From positions 17,559,150-17,623,149 of the forward strand of contig NC_044923.1 of NCBI RefSeq assembly GCF_003576645.1: a stretch of DNA of 64,000 bases. Direction: 5' to 3'. This stretch comes from Ipomoea triloba. Lineage: Eukaryota > Streptophyta > Magnoliopsida > Solanales > Convolvulaceae. Positions 1-9,500 of this stretch are shown here, one piece after another. The notes beneath the pieces were generated by a model. The model saw nothing but the letters and a program-made list of their open reading frames with translations, did not search any database and was not told where the DNA came from. The position numbers and the translations under genes are program-made. Positions within the stretch are counted from its first letter, which is position 1, and every line of letters starts with the position of its first letter.

Positions 1-194
1 AAAATTCTTAAGCACTGCAATTAAGTCAAAAATAGATTTGGACGCTCTAAAATTGAGACCTTGTGCTGTTAGACATTATACACGGGCCAAAAATCAGTCA
101 TGCTATAGCTGATATTAACTCGAAAAAAATATTATATTTTTGTTAAAATGTATAACATTTTAAAGATTTGTCTTTTGTAAATTTTTGTGTATAA

Positions 195-408
195 TCATAA
201 TTTACTCTCTTTTTTCCGACACGTTTGGAGGAAACTGAAAGGTGGGTGCAAGGTATTTTCCAGCCACCTAAAATTGGCACTACACAATAAAATCCCAAAT
301 CCCATTCTTTCTCGTACACACGCCAACATTATCCCCTTAACCCAACAAAACTCTCTTCTTCCTCCCTGTCTGAATTATTAGCTCTCCTCAAAAAACTAAC
401 TAAACATC
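195..408 (+). promoter_or_regulatory. Promoter and 5' leader of small-protein gene copy 1
   Basis: This stretch matches, almost base for base in places, the leader of the inverted paralogue at 20.7 kb (shared blocks around CCACCTAAAATTG, CCCAAATCCCATTC and CTGTCTGAATTA). A GACACGTTT block near 218-228, with an ACGT core like an ABRE or G-box, is also present upstream of copy 2 near 3702. Where copy 3 has a clear TATATAA box, this copy has CTACACAATAAAA (about 280-292), so the canonical TATA is degraded or replaced. Regulation by ABA or stress is only a guess from the ACGT core. Confidence 0.5.
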
Positions 409-648
409 ATGGCCAAGAATCCTTCTTACGAGACATCATGGGCAGATCAATGGGTCCCAGAGCCTCTTTATGAACACAAGAGGAATAGCAATCAATCGCC
501 GCCGTCCAAATTCTCCGGCAAGATGGGTGAAACATTCGATAAAACTAAGGTTGTCGCTTCCACCGGTGTGAAGAAAGTCAAGGCCGGAGCTTCTGCGGGT
601 TTCCACTGGATCAAAGACAAGTATCACAAGACTTCTCAGAAGCACTAG
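409..648 (+). CDS. Small basic plant-specific protein, copy 1 (79 aa)
   Basis: A single-exon ORF of 79 codons. The N-terminus holds SYETSWADQW, the middle is polar and variable, and the C-terminal half is a conserved basic block (KMGETFDKTKVVASTGVKK, then KAGASAGFHWIKDKYHK). There is no signal peptide or membrane segment. Two paralogues occur in the window (3874-4128 and 20660-20902, minus strand), and the conserved ends with a variable middle argue that it is translated. Small uncharacterised proteins of this shape occur in plants; the biochemical function is unknown to me. The ATG follows a leader shared with copy 3. The antisense ORF at 436-645 is a shadow. Confidence 0.8.
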   Translation: MAKNPSYETSWADQWVPEPLYEHKRNSNQSPPSKFSGKMGETFDKTKVVASTGVKKVKAGASAGFHWIKDKYHKTSQKH

Positions 649-1020
649 GTTATATTGTTACATATGTTTATTTATTCATAGTATTCTTGGTTACTGATTC
701 TTGTATACTAAAATGTTATGAGTATGACTATTGTCAACACTATTTCAATTGAGTTTGTTGTGCGTGACCTTCTTAATACAATTTACGTCTCTTATATAGT
801 TTATGAATTATTAGACACAAATTACTCCACATAACATAATGGACTAGGGAAGTCAAGTGTTCATCGATGGAGAAGATGATGATGTATGAAGGGAGACGGG
901 AGAAAGGACCCCATGTTTATAGTACTTTTAGGTCAAACAAAATGGAGAATAAGTGAATGAAAATGTCCAAAACTTCCGTCCACCAACATGTCTAGCCAAG
1001 CCATCAAACATTCGGTCATT

Positions 1021-1497
1021 ATACGGTGGACCATGGTCCATAATGCATTGTGGACCATGGTTACAAAACGTCGCCGTTTCATTAAGTAAAAGAAATGGTT
1101 GCCGTAAATCTTAATGGAGCTCCGTAAATTATACTATAGTTCATCTCAAAAGATACTGTCTTACATTTATTTTTATATTATCAAATTAAATTGTAGTTAT
1201 ATCGAAATGATATTGTAGTTGTGTTGAAAGGAAACTGCAGTGTATTATAAAAGAAACTGTAGTTGTGTTAAAAGAAAACTGAATAACAGTTTCACATATT
1301 TGAGTGTATAATGCCGAATGAAACTGCAGTTATATCAAAAAGGAACTACAATGTTGAAAGGTAACTGCAGTTGTGTTGAAAGATAACTACAGTGTATATA
1401 AACTGAAAGTTAACGGTGCAGAACGAAAGCCGTTTTAACCGTTTGTTTTCATTAATCAAAACAACGTCGTTTTGATGCATGCATGCATGGTCCACAC
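1021..1497. mobile_element. MITE-like element with GGTCCA ends and internal short repeats
   Basis: The left edge carries GTGGACCATGGTCCATAATG and the right edge carries TGCATGCATGCATGGTCCAC, an approximate inverted pair. AAACGTCGCCGTTT and AACAACGTCGTTTTG lie just inside. Between them, 'aaactgcagttgtgttgaaagg'-like units of about 20-35 bases recur from 1190 to 1400. It has no coding capacity. A related GGACCACGGTTACA end occurs in the reductase intron near 37142. The superfamily is not assigned. Confidence 0.45.
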
Positions 1498-1532
1498 AAA
1501 AACCAGTGCTAAATTTCATATTAGTCCAATCA

Positions 1533-1733
1533 AGTTATTGGGTTAAAAGCCAAGTATCTTGTGCTCAGATGACAGAATAATGGTTCTATCATATGAGTGG
1601 TCATGAGTTTGAATCTCAGTGGAGGTGATACATTCTTTGTGCTCAAAGGTTGAGAAACTATATTTGAACTTTAGACTACAATCTAACAGAGTTAGTTGTA
1701 TTTAAAAAAAAAAAAAAAAAGTTATTGGGTTAA
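1533..1733 (+). mobile_element. SINE with perfect 14-bp target-site duplication
   Basis: The duplication AGTTATTGGGTTAA is present at 1533-1546 and 1720-1733. Between them is a body of about 170 bases with a degenerate B-box-like segment (GAGTTTGAATCTC near 1609-1621), ending in a poly(A) run at 1703-1720. The tRNA-derived promoter remnant, poly(A) tail and TSD together identify a LINE-mobilised SINE. A related head occurs at 2412. Confidence 0.75.
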
Positions 1734-1989
1734 TCGGTTTTGGACTATTTGATATGATTTTTATCTTCTGTTAACTTTTTCGATCGTATCGAGATTGTTT
1801 ATCATACTACGATTGACATTTCTATACTCAACAACTAGAATAGAAGCTTTGGCATCTATGTGGTCTCCGAGCCTGGAAACTTCTATAGGAAATCGAAAGC
1901 ACATACGTACCGTAAAGATTGGTGTGCTACGCTAACAATAATATTCTGTAGGAGATCACACGTGAAACCAATTACAGATCACCAATTAG

Positions 1990-2372
1990 AACAGTATTGT
2001 TATTTGTTTATTAATAATATAATTAAATATTTTACTAAATATAAATTGGATTGTATATAATTATATTATAATCAAATATTATAATAATTATGTTTAGTAA
2101 AATATTTAATTATATTATTAATAAATCAACAATCATAATTAAAATTAATTTATAAATGTTGCGTGACAATTTTGATTAGTAAAATATTTAATTATATTAT
2201 GAATAAATTAATGATCATTATTAAATTGATTGGTAATTCTGTTTAGTAAAATATTTAATTATATTATTAATAAATTAATGATTATAATTAAAATCAATCG
2301 ATAACTATAAATGATGAGTCTGTATGTTAAGTAAAATATTTAATCATATTATTAATAAGTCCACAATTAAAG
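1990..2372. repeat. AT-rich tandem repeat
   Basis: The segment GTAAAATATTTAATTATATT followed by ATTAATAAAT recurs four or five times (near 2095, 2179, 2248 and 2331, with an inverted-looking partial copy near 2015-2040). The units are imperfect, about 65-90 bases, and almost entirely A and T. It is non-coding. Confidence 0.7.
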
Positions 2373-2407
2373 ATCATAATGGCTTTGTGTGTGATTAATA
2401 TATATTA

Positions 2408-2581
2408 ATGTCAAGGACCTTGTGATCCAGTGGCATCAAACTCTTCTCTTTATATGGGAGGTGGTGGGTTCGAGCCTCAGTGGAAGCATGATTCTTGTGC
2501 TTCAATACTTTGAGAAAGTAGTATGTTTAGGAAAGTAGATATATTTTGTTAATTAGAAATAAAGGAGTTTCTTAATATATA
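2408..2581 (+). mobile_element. SINE-like element related to the one at 1.55 kb
   Basis: The sequence shows an A-box-like GTGATCCAGTGGCATCAA and a B-box GGTTCGAGCCTC about 40 bases later, then GTGGAAGCATGATTCTTGTG, which parallels the SINE at 1547-1719. Candidate flanking repeats TTAATATATA (2395-2404 and 2572-2581) are too AT-rich to be certain, and no clear poly(A) tail remains. Confidence 0.5.
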
Positions 2582-2584
2582 AAA

Positions 2585-3405
2585 TACAAGTCTTAGATAT
2601 TTTGCAAAAAAAATGACCCAGTTAATATTGAATTTATTTTTTAATGATGTGACATCTTCTCCTTCACCCCGATGTATAGCATCTATATCTTGGCGGTGCA
2701 TCAAATATTAATCCAAAAAAAACAAAATTTTTCGTAAACTATAGAATTTCGAAATTCAAATTCAAGTTCTAGTCTTCTAGAAGGACTATAGGGTTTTCAA
2801 CTTTTTAACTCTGATTTTCAACTTTTTTTACTCTGATTTTCAACTATTCTAGAAATTACATGTTGGGGATACATCGTGCATCGGCAACAACAAATCAAGA
2901 AATACAAATACGACTCGCACGGACCGCTCAATTAATTTTTGTGTGATAGATTATAAGCAAAGATACATGATCAAGTCTTAGCGATTACAATATAAGAGTT
3001 ATATATCCAATATGCATGGTGGACTGATCTTCGTGAGCACTAGACACCGATCTTCCCATCTAACGGACCGTTTATCGCTCCACTATTCTATCGGGTCCAG
3101 ATGTTGAGACACTTGAAACGATAAAATTTCATCTTTATTGAGAGTGGGAGAATTTCATTTGGTAGGCAAAAATATAAATAGAAAAGGAAAGAATACAATT
3201 TTAGTCACTCAATTGCTTCTCGCTAACGATTTTAATCCTTAACTCTTATTGTTTTTAGGACAATCCTTAACTTTTTACTTTTTACTGTTGCAATATATAT
3301 TCCTAACTCTATAAAAAAAAATAACAATTTTAAGCCTAGAACAACTAAATAATTAAACTCTATGCAATTTTAATACTTTTTAATATTTTTTCTTAGAAGG
3401 TTGCC
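2585..3405. other. AT-rich intergenic stretch, no gene seen
   Basis: No ORF or splice-compatible coding block is visible on either strand. It contains low-complexity A and T tracts and short unassigned fragments, including a locally duplicated 'ctctgattttcaact' near 2806-2846. Confidence 0.6.
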
Positions 3406-3409
3406 AAAA

Positions 3410-3552
3410 TTCAATTCAGCATATAAAATACAAAAATTAACAATATTATAAAGAATAAAAATAATAAAATTTTAAAATAAATTCAATTCAGCATATAAAA
3501 TACAAAAATTAACAATATTAATAAAGAATAAAAATAATAAAATTTTAAAATA
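3410..3552. repeat. Direct tandem duplication, about 68 bp x 2
   Basis: A block starting AATTCAATTCAGCATATAAA (about 3410) is repeated at about 3478, with one or two small differences. Both copies end in AATAAAATTTTAAAATA. The divergence between copies indicates a real, older duplication rather than an assembly stutter. Confidence 0.8.
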
Positions 3553-3697
3553 TCTATATACTAAATAAAATTTGAATAGAGTGTGTAATTTTCGCAATAA
3601 ATATAAATAGGAAACATAGAATATGGGCGTGCGGCGGTGTCCATATTTGACCACTCACCTCAATCTTTAGAAACTTAGCATACTTAATAATAATATA

Positions 3698-3873
3698 ATG
3701 CCGACACGTTTTACGAAACTGGACGGTATCATCCACTCACCGCCCTACCACAACACCACAAAATAAAATATTCTCAACAAAAACCAACCAAAGTTAGCAT
3801 TATATAAACCCCAATTCCCCTTCTTCCTTAACATCACACTTACAATTCAACAACATAAGAACAGGATTATATT
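3698..3873 (+). promoter_or_regulatory. Promoter and leader of small-protein gene copy 2
   Basis: A TATA box, ATTATATAAACC, lies at about 3800-3811, some 63-74 bases before the ATG. A GCCGACACGTTTT block near 3701-3713 matches the GACACGT block upstream of copy 1. The leader is AC-rich and otherwise differs from copies 1 and 3. Confidence 0.6.
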
Positions 3874-4128
3874 ATGGCGGCGAATTCTTCTTACGAGACA
3901 TCATGGGCGGATCAGTGGGACCCAGAGCCACTTTATGAATACAACAGGAATGATCGTAAGGCCAGCAAGCAATCATCGTCGTCGTCGAAATTCTCCGGCA
4001 AGATGGGCGAAACCTTCGATAAAACTAAGGTTGTGGCTTCCACGGGTGTGAAGAAAGCGAAGGCGGGAGCTTCTGCGGGTTTTCACTGGATCAAAGACAA
4101 GTATCATAAGACTACTCATAAGAACTAG
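3874..4128 (+). CDS. Small basic plant-specific protein, copy 2 (84 aa)
   Basis: A single-exon ORF with the same layout as copy 1: N-terminal SYETSWADQW, then PEPLYE, a Ser-rich variable middle (about residues 28-42), and the conserved KMGETFDKTKVVASTGVKK and WIKDKYHK blocks. It is five residues longer than copy 1 because of the Ser-rich insert. It lies tandem to copy 1, about 3.2 kb downstream on the same strand, consistent with local duplication. A good TATA box suggests an expressed gene. Function unknown. Confidence 0.82.
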   Translation: MAANSSYETSWADQWDPEPLYEYNRNDRKASKQSSSSSKFSGKMGETFDKTKVVASTGVKKAKAGASAGFHWIKDKYHKTTHKN

Positions 4129-4139
4129 CTAGCTAGGCT

Positions 4140-4815
4140 GCTAGCAGGACATATTATTAATGTTTTTTTTTTTTTTTTTTGTGGGAATTGAACTTTATTA
4201 TGTTGTTTCCTTTCTCCTATGATTATTTTATTTTTGTAAAAGAAAAGAAAAATTATTGTTGTATAGGTTAATATGGCCGAGTCATGTATTCATTCGTCAT
4301 ATGTTTGTTTCAGTTAGAATATTATATTGATTTTTTTTTTAAGAAAGAATATTATATTGATTTTTTATGAAGTTTGTCCATTTTTCTTATAGTTCATTTT
4401 CCTCGTAATATAATCATCTCAGTGAGAACAAATATCCAAAAAAATAGCTTGGGACCAATCGCAACTGTCCACATGTCTATATTTAATGAATTAGATGTAA
4501 TTATTAAAAAAAAAAAGACGTGATAGCATTTACTTGCACTCAAAGTTTAATTATTTACGAAAGCATCATCGTATTTTTTTTAAAAAAATAGTGTTTTTGG
4601 CCTGTTAGATCGTGACACGTGAACAACTGCAATTAATTTTCAGTTTTCTCTTGAACAGTTGGTTCTTACCTGATCCGTCTTTTATATATATATATATATA
4701 TGAAAAATGACTAAGATATATTTCAATAAATTGAAAATTTAAAATGCATTATTAATATTAATAGAATTTGTAAATAGTGAATGAAGCAGATTGAAGTAAA
4801 ATAGGCCATAGCAAA
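4140..4815. other. AT-rich intergenic stretch, no gene seen
   Basis: Contains a T run (4163-4179), an (AT)n tract near 4684-4701 and a short direct repeat of AAGAATATTATATTGATTTTT near 4315-4365. No coding block is visible. Confidence 0.6.
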
Positions 4816-4817
4816 AA

Positions 4818-5185
4818 TTCCCACATCGAGGGGATAAATATGTGTTAACCATTTGATAAGCTGCTACCTTAATCTTCCGCACGCCGAGCTCGGTAGCATG
4901 AGCTTGTAACCCGTGCGGCCGTGCGGGGGCTTTGGGTTGATGGAACTTTGGGCCGCACCATTATGTAGAGTGTGGGTTGCATTCTTCTGGTCCGCCCGAA
5001 TCCAAGTGGAGACTCGGCCGTGGCGTCTTGGCTGTTGAACCGGAGGGTAATGCGTGAGGCTGGTTTCACAGAGCAGCGAAAACCTCCAACTCTCTTCAGT
5101 GGATGGATAACGGATCGGTGCAACCCAAGCTCATCGAGTACCCGGTGGGTGGCTCCAACCGAACCATCACCCTTTTTGCTAAACT
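4818..5185. repeat. GC-rich island, probable repeat of unknown class
   Basis: About 330 bases of markedly higher GC and CpG content than the flanks. It starts with CCCACATCGAGGGGATAAAT and contains GCGGCCGTGCGGGG and similar. Overlapping ORFs on both strands (4869-5123 minus, 4972-5187 plus) have no recognisable domain. CCCACATCG resembles the plant snRNA upstream element, but the TATA-like ATAAATAT follows after only a few bases rather than about two helical turns, so no snRNA gene is called. A terminal part of an LTR or TRIM element is the likeliest source. Confidence 0.35.
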
Positions 5186-5189
5186 AACA

Positions 5190-6500
5190 ACAGAAGTGAC
5201 GTTTTGGGTTTATGGCTTCCAATTCAGTTTGGATATAATAAGTTATGTTTTGGGTTCATGGGTCGTGTTTGATAGCTTCATTGTAGGATTTTGGCTCTCT
5301 AGCACATGTAGTCATGTTCATGGCAAAGGCAAAGGTAATTAGGAGCAAGCTTAAGCTTATTATGTTTCATATCTTCTTTTCTTCTCCTACATATGGATGA
5401 GGTAAATTGTAAGATCGATGTGTCTCAACGGTTTACAAGTTTTTTTAAAATATACTTGTACACTAATACTTACAATAGGACCAATTTCATATTTCCTCCG
5501 GTAGGAACCAAACCCTGCATCTTACATCTTCTAAGTTCCAAGTTTCCAACCAAGAAAAGTTAGGTTAACCACTTAAAGTTATGCTCTTGCTTACTTTGCC
5601 ATGGTTTCATGGTTCACAACTAGAGTTACAAAAGTCCAACTAGATTGTGAGTTCCCATCATGAAGTGGCAGTAGTACAATACTTGATAGTAAATTTCCAT
5701 ATAATAAATTAAATTAAATTGCTGGTCTAGATGGAGTATGAGAATTACTATTATTTGTCAGTGATCTTTCAAGAATTCATGTGATTCTGAGATGAATGAG
5801 GATAGGAATATGGGTTCTGACTTAACAGATTATAATCACCAAGACTTGTTTTTATGAACATGTAGGAGGAGGAACATTATTGACTTATTCAGCGTATGAT
5901 ATACATTTAATTTAATCTAGTATCTAGTATTTAGAATATAATGTTTATGTACATTAATCTTTGTTTTTATGAATCTTTAGAAGAAACACTATGAATATAC
6001 ATTTAATTTAAGCTAGTATTTATAATATAATATTTATATACATTAATCTTTGTTTTTATGAATCTTTAGAAGAAACACTATGAACATAATATAGAATTAA
6101 TGTGAATGCATATAATGTACATTTAGTTCAATGTTTAATGTTTATGGAGTATGGACATTAAAATTTAGGTTTATGGACATATAAAACAAATATTATCAAC
6201 ATAATACTGGATGATATTATCAACAAATATTAAATATAACGCATTACTTGACATTTAATATATATATATATATATATATTGAAAATTCTTGACATTTAAT
6301 ATAAATCGTCATTTTGGACTAGAATTCACCATGCAAGATGAACCCTAGTCCATGACATAATTTACTACAAAAGAATGAAATCAAAATTCAAGCTACAACT
6401 TTATGTATACCACTGTCCAAAAGTTTGTATTAAGTAAACCTCGCTCTTGTGTGATGTTGACAATAATTGAACTTGTGACCTTTTAAGTATGAGAATTATG
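5190..6500. other. Intergenic stretch with local repeats
   Basis: No gene is visible. It includes a direct duplication of about 95 bp (about 5900-5995 and 5997-6085, sharing ATTAATCTTTGTTTTTATGA and AGAAGAAACACTATGAA) and an (AT)n tract at about 6260-6279. Transcription of the neighbouring lipoyl synthase gene ends toward this region. Confidence 0.6.
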
Positions 6501-6506
6501 TTCCAA

Positions 6507-9500
6507 CTATCTTACCAGTGTAGATATTTGTTTGGTTCGTTTTTTAACCAGATTTTGAACATACAGTTCTCCAGCCCGATAGGAAGATCGAACCTGAGCA
6601 AATCGCGAATTAAAGTTAATTGCAAACTTTACAAGGAGATAACTAGTAAACTAGAAAGTATAAAAAGTTCACATGAATAAAATTTAGAGCCATTCTATCA
6701 ACAAAAATATAATCGATCGACTTTCTCCAGCTATGACGATTATCATTCTAAAAGCGATAAGGTATGAGTTCTTACCAGAGGCCCACTGGCAACGTATTGG
6801 AACCCGATAGACTCCCCATACTCTTTCCAAAATGCAAACTTCTCAGGAGTAACGAACTCTTTGACAGTGAGGTGTAATGGAGTTGGCTGCAGATATGGTA
6901 TTAGTAAGGATTAATGTTGATAGGTACAAGTATTCGTGTGTATGAAGATAACGGTTTAGCTGCTACGAAAAGCAAGGTTTCCGAGACTTCAGCCTAAGCA
7001 AGGCAAAGAAAACGAGTGCGGTTTCTGTGACACTGGTTCAAATGGAGCAACTTATTGCCACTCCCAAAAGGTTTGCTATACAGCCCCTTAATGTGGTTTT
7101 AACTCTTCGAATTGTGTTGAAAAGGGAACATGAAAGCTTGTTAGAACCAAGCACTTACCACTATGCCAAAAGCTATAACTAGTAGCAAATGCGCAACTTT
7201 ATTTCCTTATACTGTCACACATTTTCGAGAGGCAGGGTTCTAGACTTGGCCCTTTATGCCTCCGCCCAACAATCCCCTAGTCACCGGGTGCTGGACTTGG
7301 CCCTTTAAGCCTCCGCCCAACAATTCCCCCAGCCACTGGGTGTTGGACTTGACCTTTCACTGGCCTCCACCCAACAATTCACCCCCCGGGGCACTAGCCA
7401 ACCTTAACTGTTCTTGCTGGAACTCAATCCGATGACCTGGTTCTGATACCACTTGTTAGAATCATGTGCTTACCACTACGCCAAAAGCTATAAGTATAGC
7501 TTTTGGTGTAGTGGTAAACGCTTCATCCTAACAAAGCTAATTGTTGTTTTGCTACATAGCTAGATTATCAAGCACAATTCAGCATATAACTTTTGGCGTA
7601 GTGGTAAGCGCTTGATCCTAACAAAGCTAATTGTTGTTTTGCTACAATAGCTTCCTAGATTATCAAGCACAATCCAGCAAGCTACCACAGCCTAAAGTTC
7701 ATCCCAGTCAAAAAGCGAATAAGCTTACCTGTAAATACTGTCCAAACGTCATAATGTCAACATCTATTGCCCGCAAATCAGCCATGGTTTCCTTTATCTC
7801 GTCATCAGTTTCACCTAGTCCCAGCATGATAGAAGTTTTGGTTACCATTCCTTCCTTGAAGTGCTTTGCATGTTTAAGGACAGATAAGCTCTGCTCATAC
7901 CTGCAGCACAATCCCATTAAAAATAATAAGCACTCAATAAAATGATGTGATCAGTAAGGTTACACTAAAAGGAAATGAAAATACAAAGCGAAATCCTCCA
8001 AAATTTTCGGTATGTGAGAGGAATATGTATGCATTAGAATCTTTTAGTTAACCTAGGAAGAACCATTCCAGTAGACAAGTTCCTCTTGAAAATCAGAAGT
8101 TTTTTTTTTTTTTTTGAAAACAAAATCAACCATTCATTAATTTAAAAGATCAGAACAAAGTACATCAAGGAGAAATGAAGGAGGGGAAGAGTTCCACTCC
8201 TTACGATCGGCAATGAGTAAAGCATCTCTAGCAAGTAGATGAGCTGCTTTATTCGCGGATCGTTTAGCAAATACAAAGCTTAAACTACGAAAGTTGTTAG
8301 CTACGACTCTAATGTCGGACATAATAAGGTCGAACGAGGAACAACCATTGGAGTTTTTAATACCCTCGACCACCAGCAGTGCATCTGATTCGATCTGGAT
8401 ATTATCAACGTGTCTAGCCTTGAGCCATATCATTGCTTCACGTATATCAGAAGTTAAACACTCATATCTCCTACATTTTACATATTTTTATCTAATATTT
8501 AGAAATTTGGATGAGTTGTAAGTATTTGGTTTCATAAAATAAATTTTAAGATTCAATTTTCAAAAGTTAAAAATCAACCTATCTAATGTTGCTGACAAGG
8601 CCATCTACCTTTTTAGGAAAGCCTCCAGTCCTCCACAACTAGCAATTACAAAAAGAAAAATATTTTCTTCAAATTTTGCCACTCCCAACTAGACCGACCA
8701 ACCTTGCATGGTCTGTTGAAAATACTAACCAAGTTTACTTCACAATAAGAAAGAAGCACTTATCCTTTGCCGGCTAGGGTCACAAGGTGGGGTTTAAGCA
8801 CTTAATGAAGAATATGATCTAAGCTTAATGAAGACTACTTTGATTTTGATGAGACTCATCATTGAAGATTATATGCATTAGTCATTATACTCTTAGGTTC
8901 AATAATAAAAGGGATTAGGGAATTTTGCAGAAAACCAAAGAATAAATCAAACTTGAGTAATAGAAGTGTATAAAAATGCTAGCAAAAAAAGAGTTAATTT
9001 TTTCTGTTATAGTCATTGTGGAAATTTAAGAAAGGAAAAACTTTTAATAAACTTACCCAGCCCTAGGATCTCTAACAATACGTTGAAGTCGTTTCACAGT
9101 CTCAATGTTGTGGGCAAAAACATCTAATCCAGAGTGAACTAGAGTTGATACAGCATCCAGGTCCCCTCGGAAATCAGAAGTCAAGCACTCAACCATAATG
9201 TTGGGCTTAAGTATCTGATAAAAGAATCAATATAACATAAATTGCCCTGAAACTAATCTTATGTGTATTGTTTATACATGCACACAAAACCTTTAATTTC
9301 ATGCAGTTGTCCATTTTTAATCTTCCCAAGCAGCAGAGCAAAGAATTGAAAAGAAAAGCACCATAGCAGATATATAATAAGGAAAAGTGTTGACCTTCAA
9401 GGTCTGGACAGTTTCAGCAAAGTGGCCACTCCCACCGTCAGGTAAATCATCCCGATCAACACTGGTTAAAACAATGTAGTCCACACTGCAGGAGGAAATT

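Noticed and set aside
4818..4845. snRNA-type upstream element (CCCACATCG)
   Set aside because: The TATA-like word is only about six bases away and no U-snRNA sequence follows.
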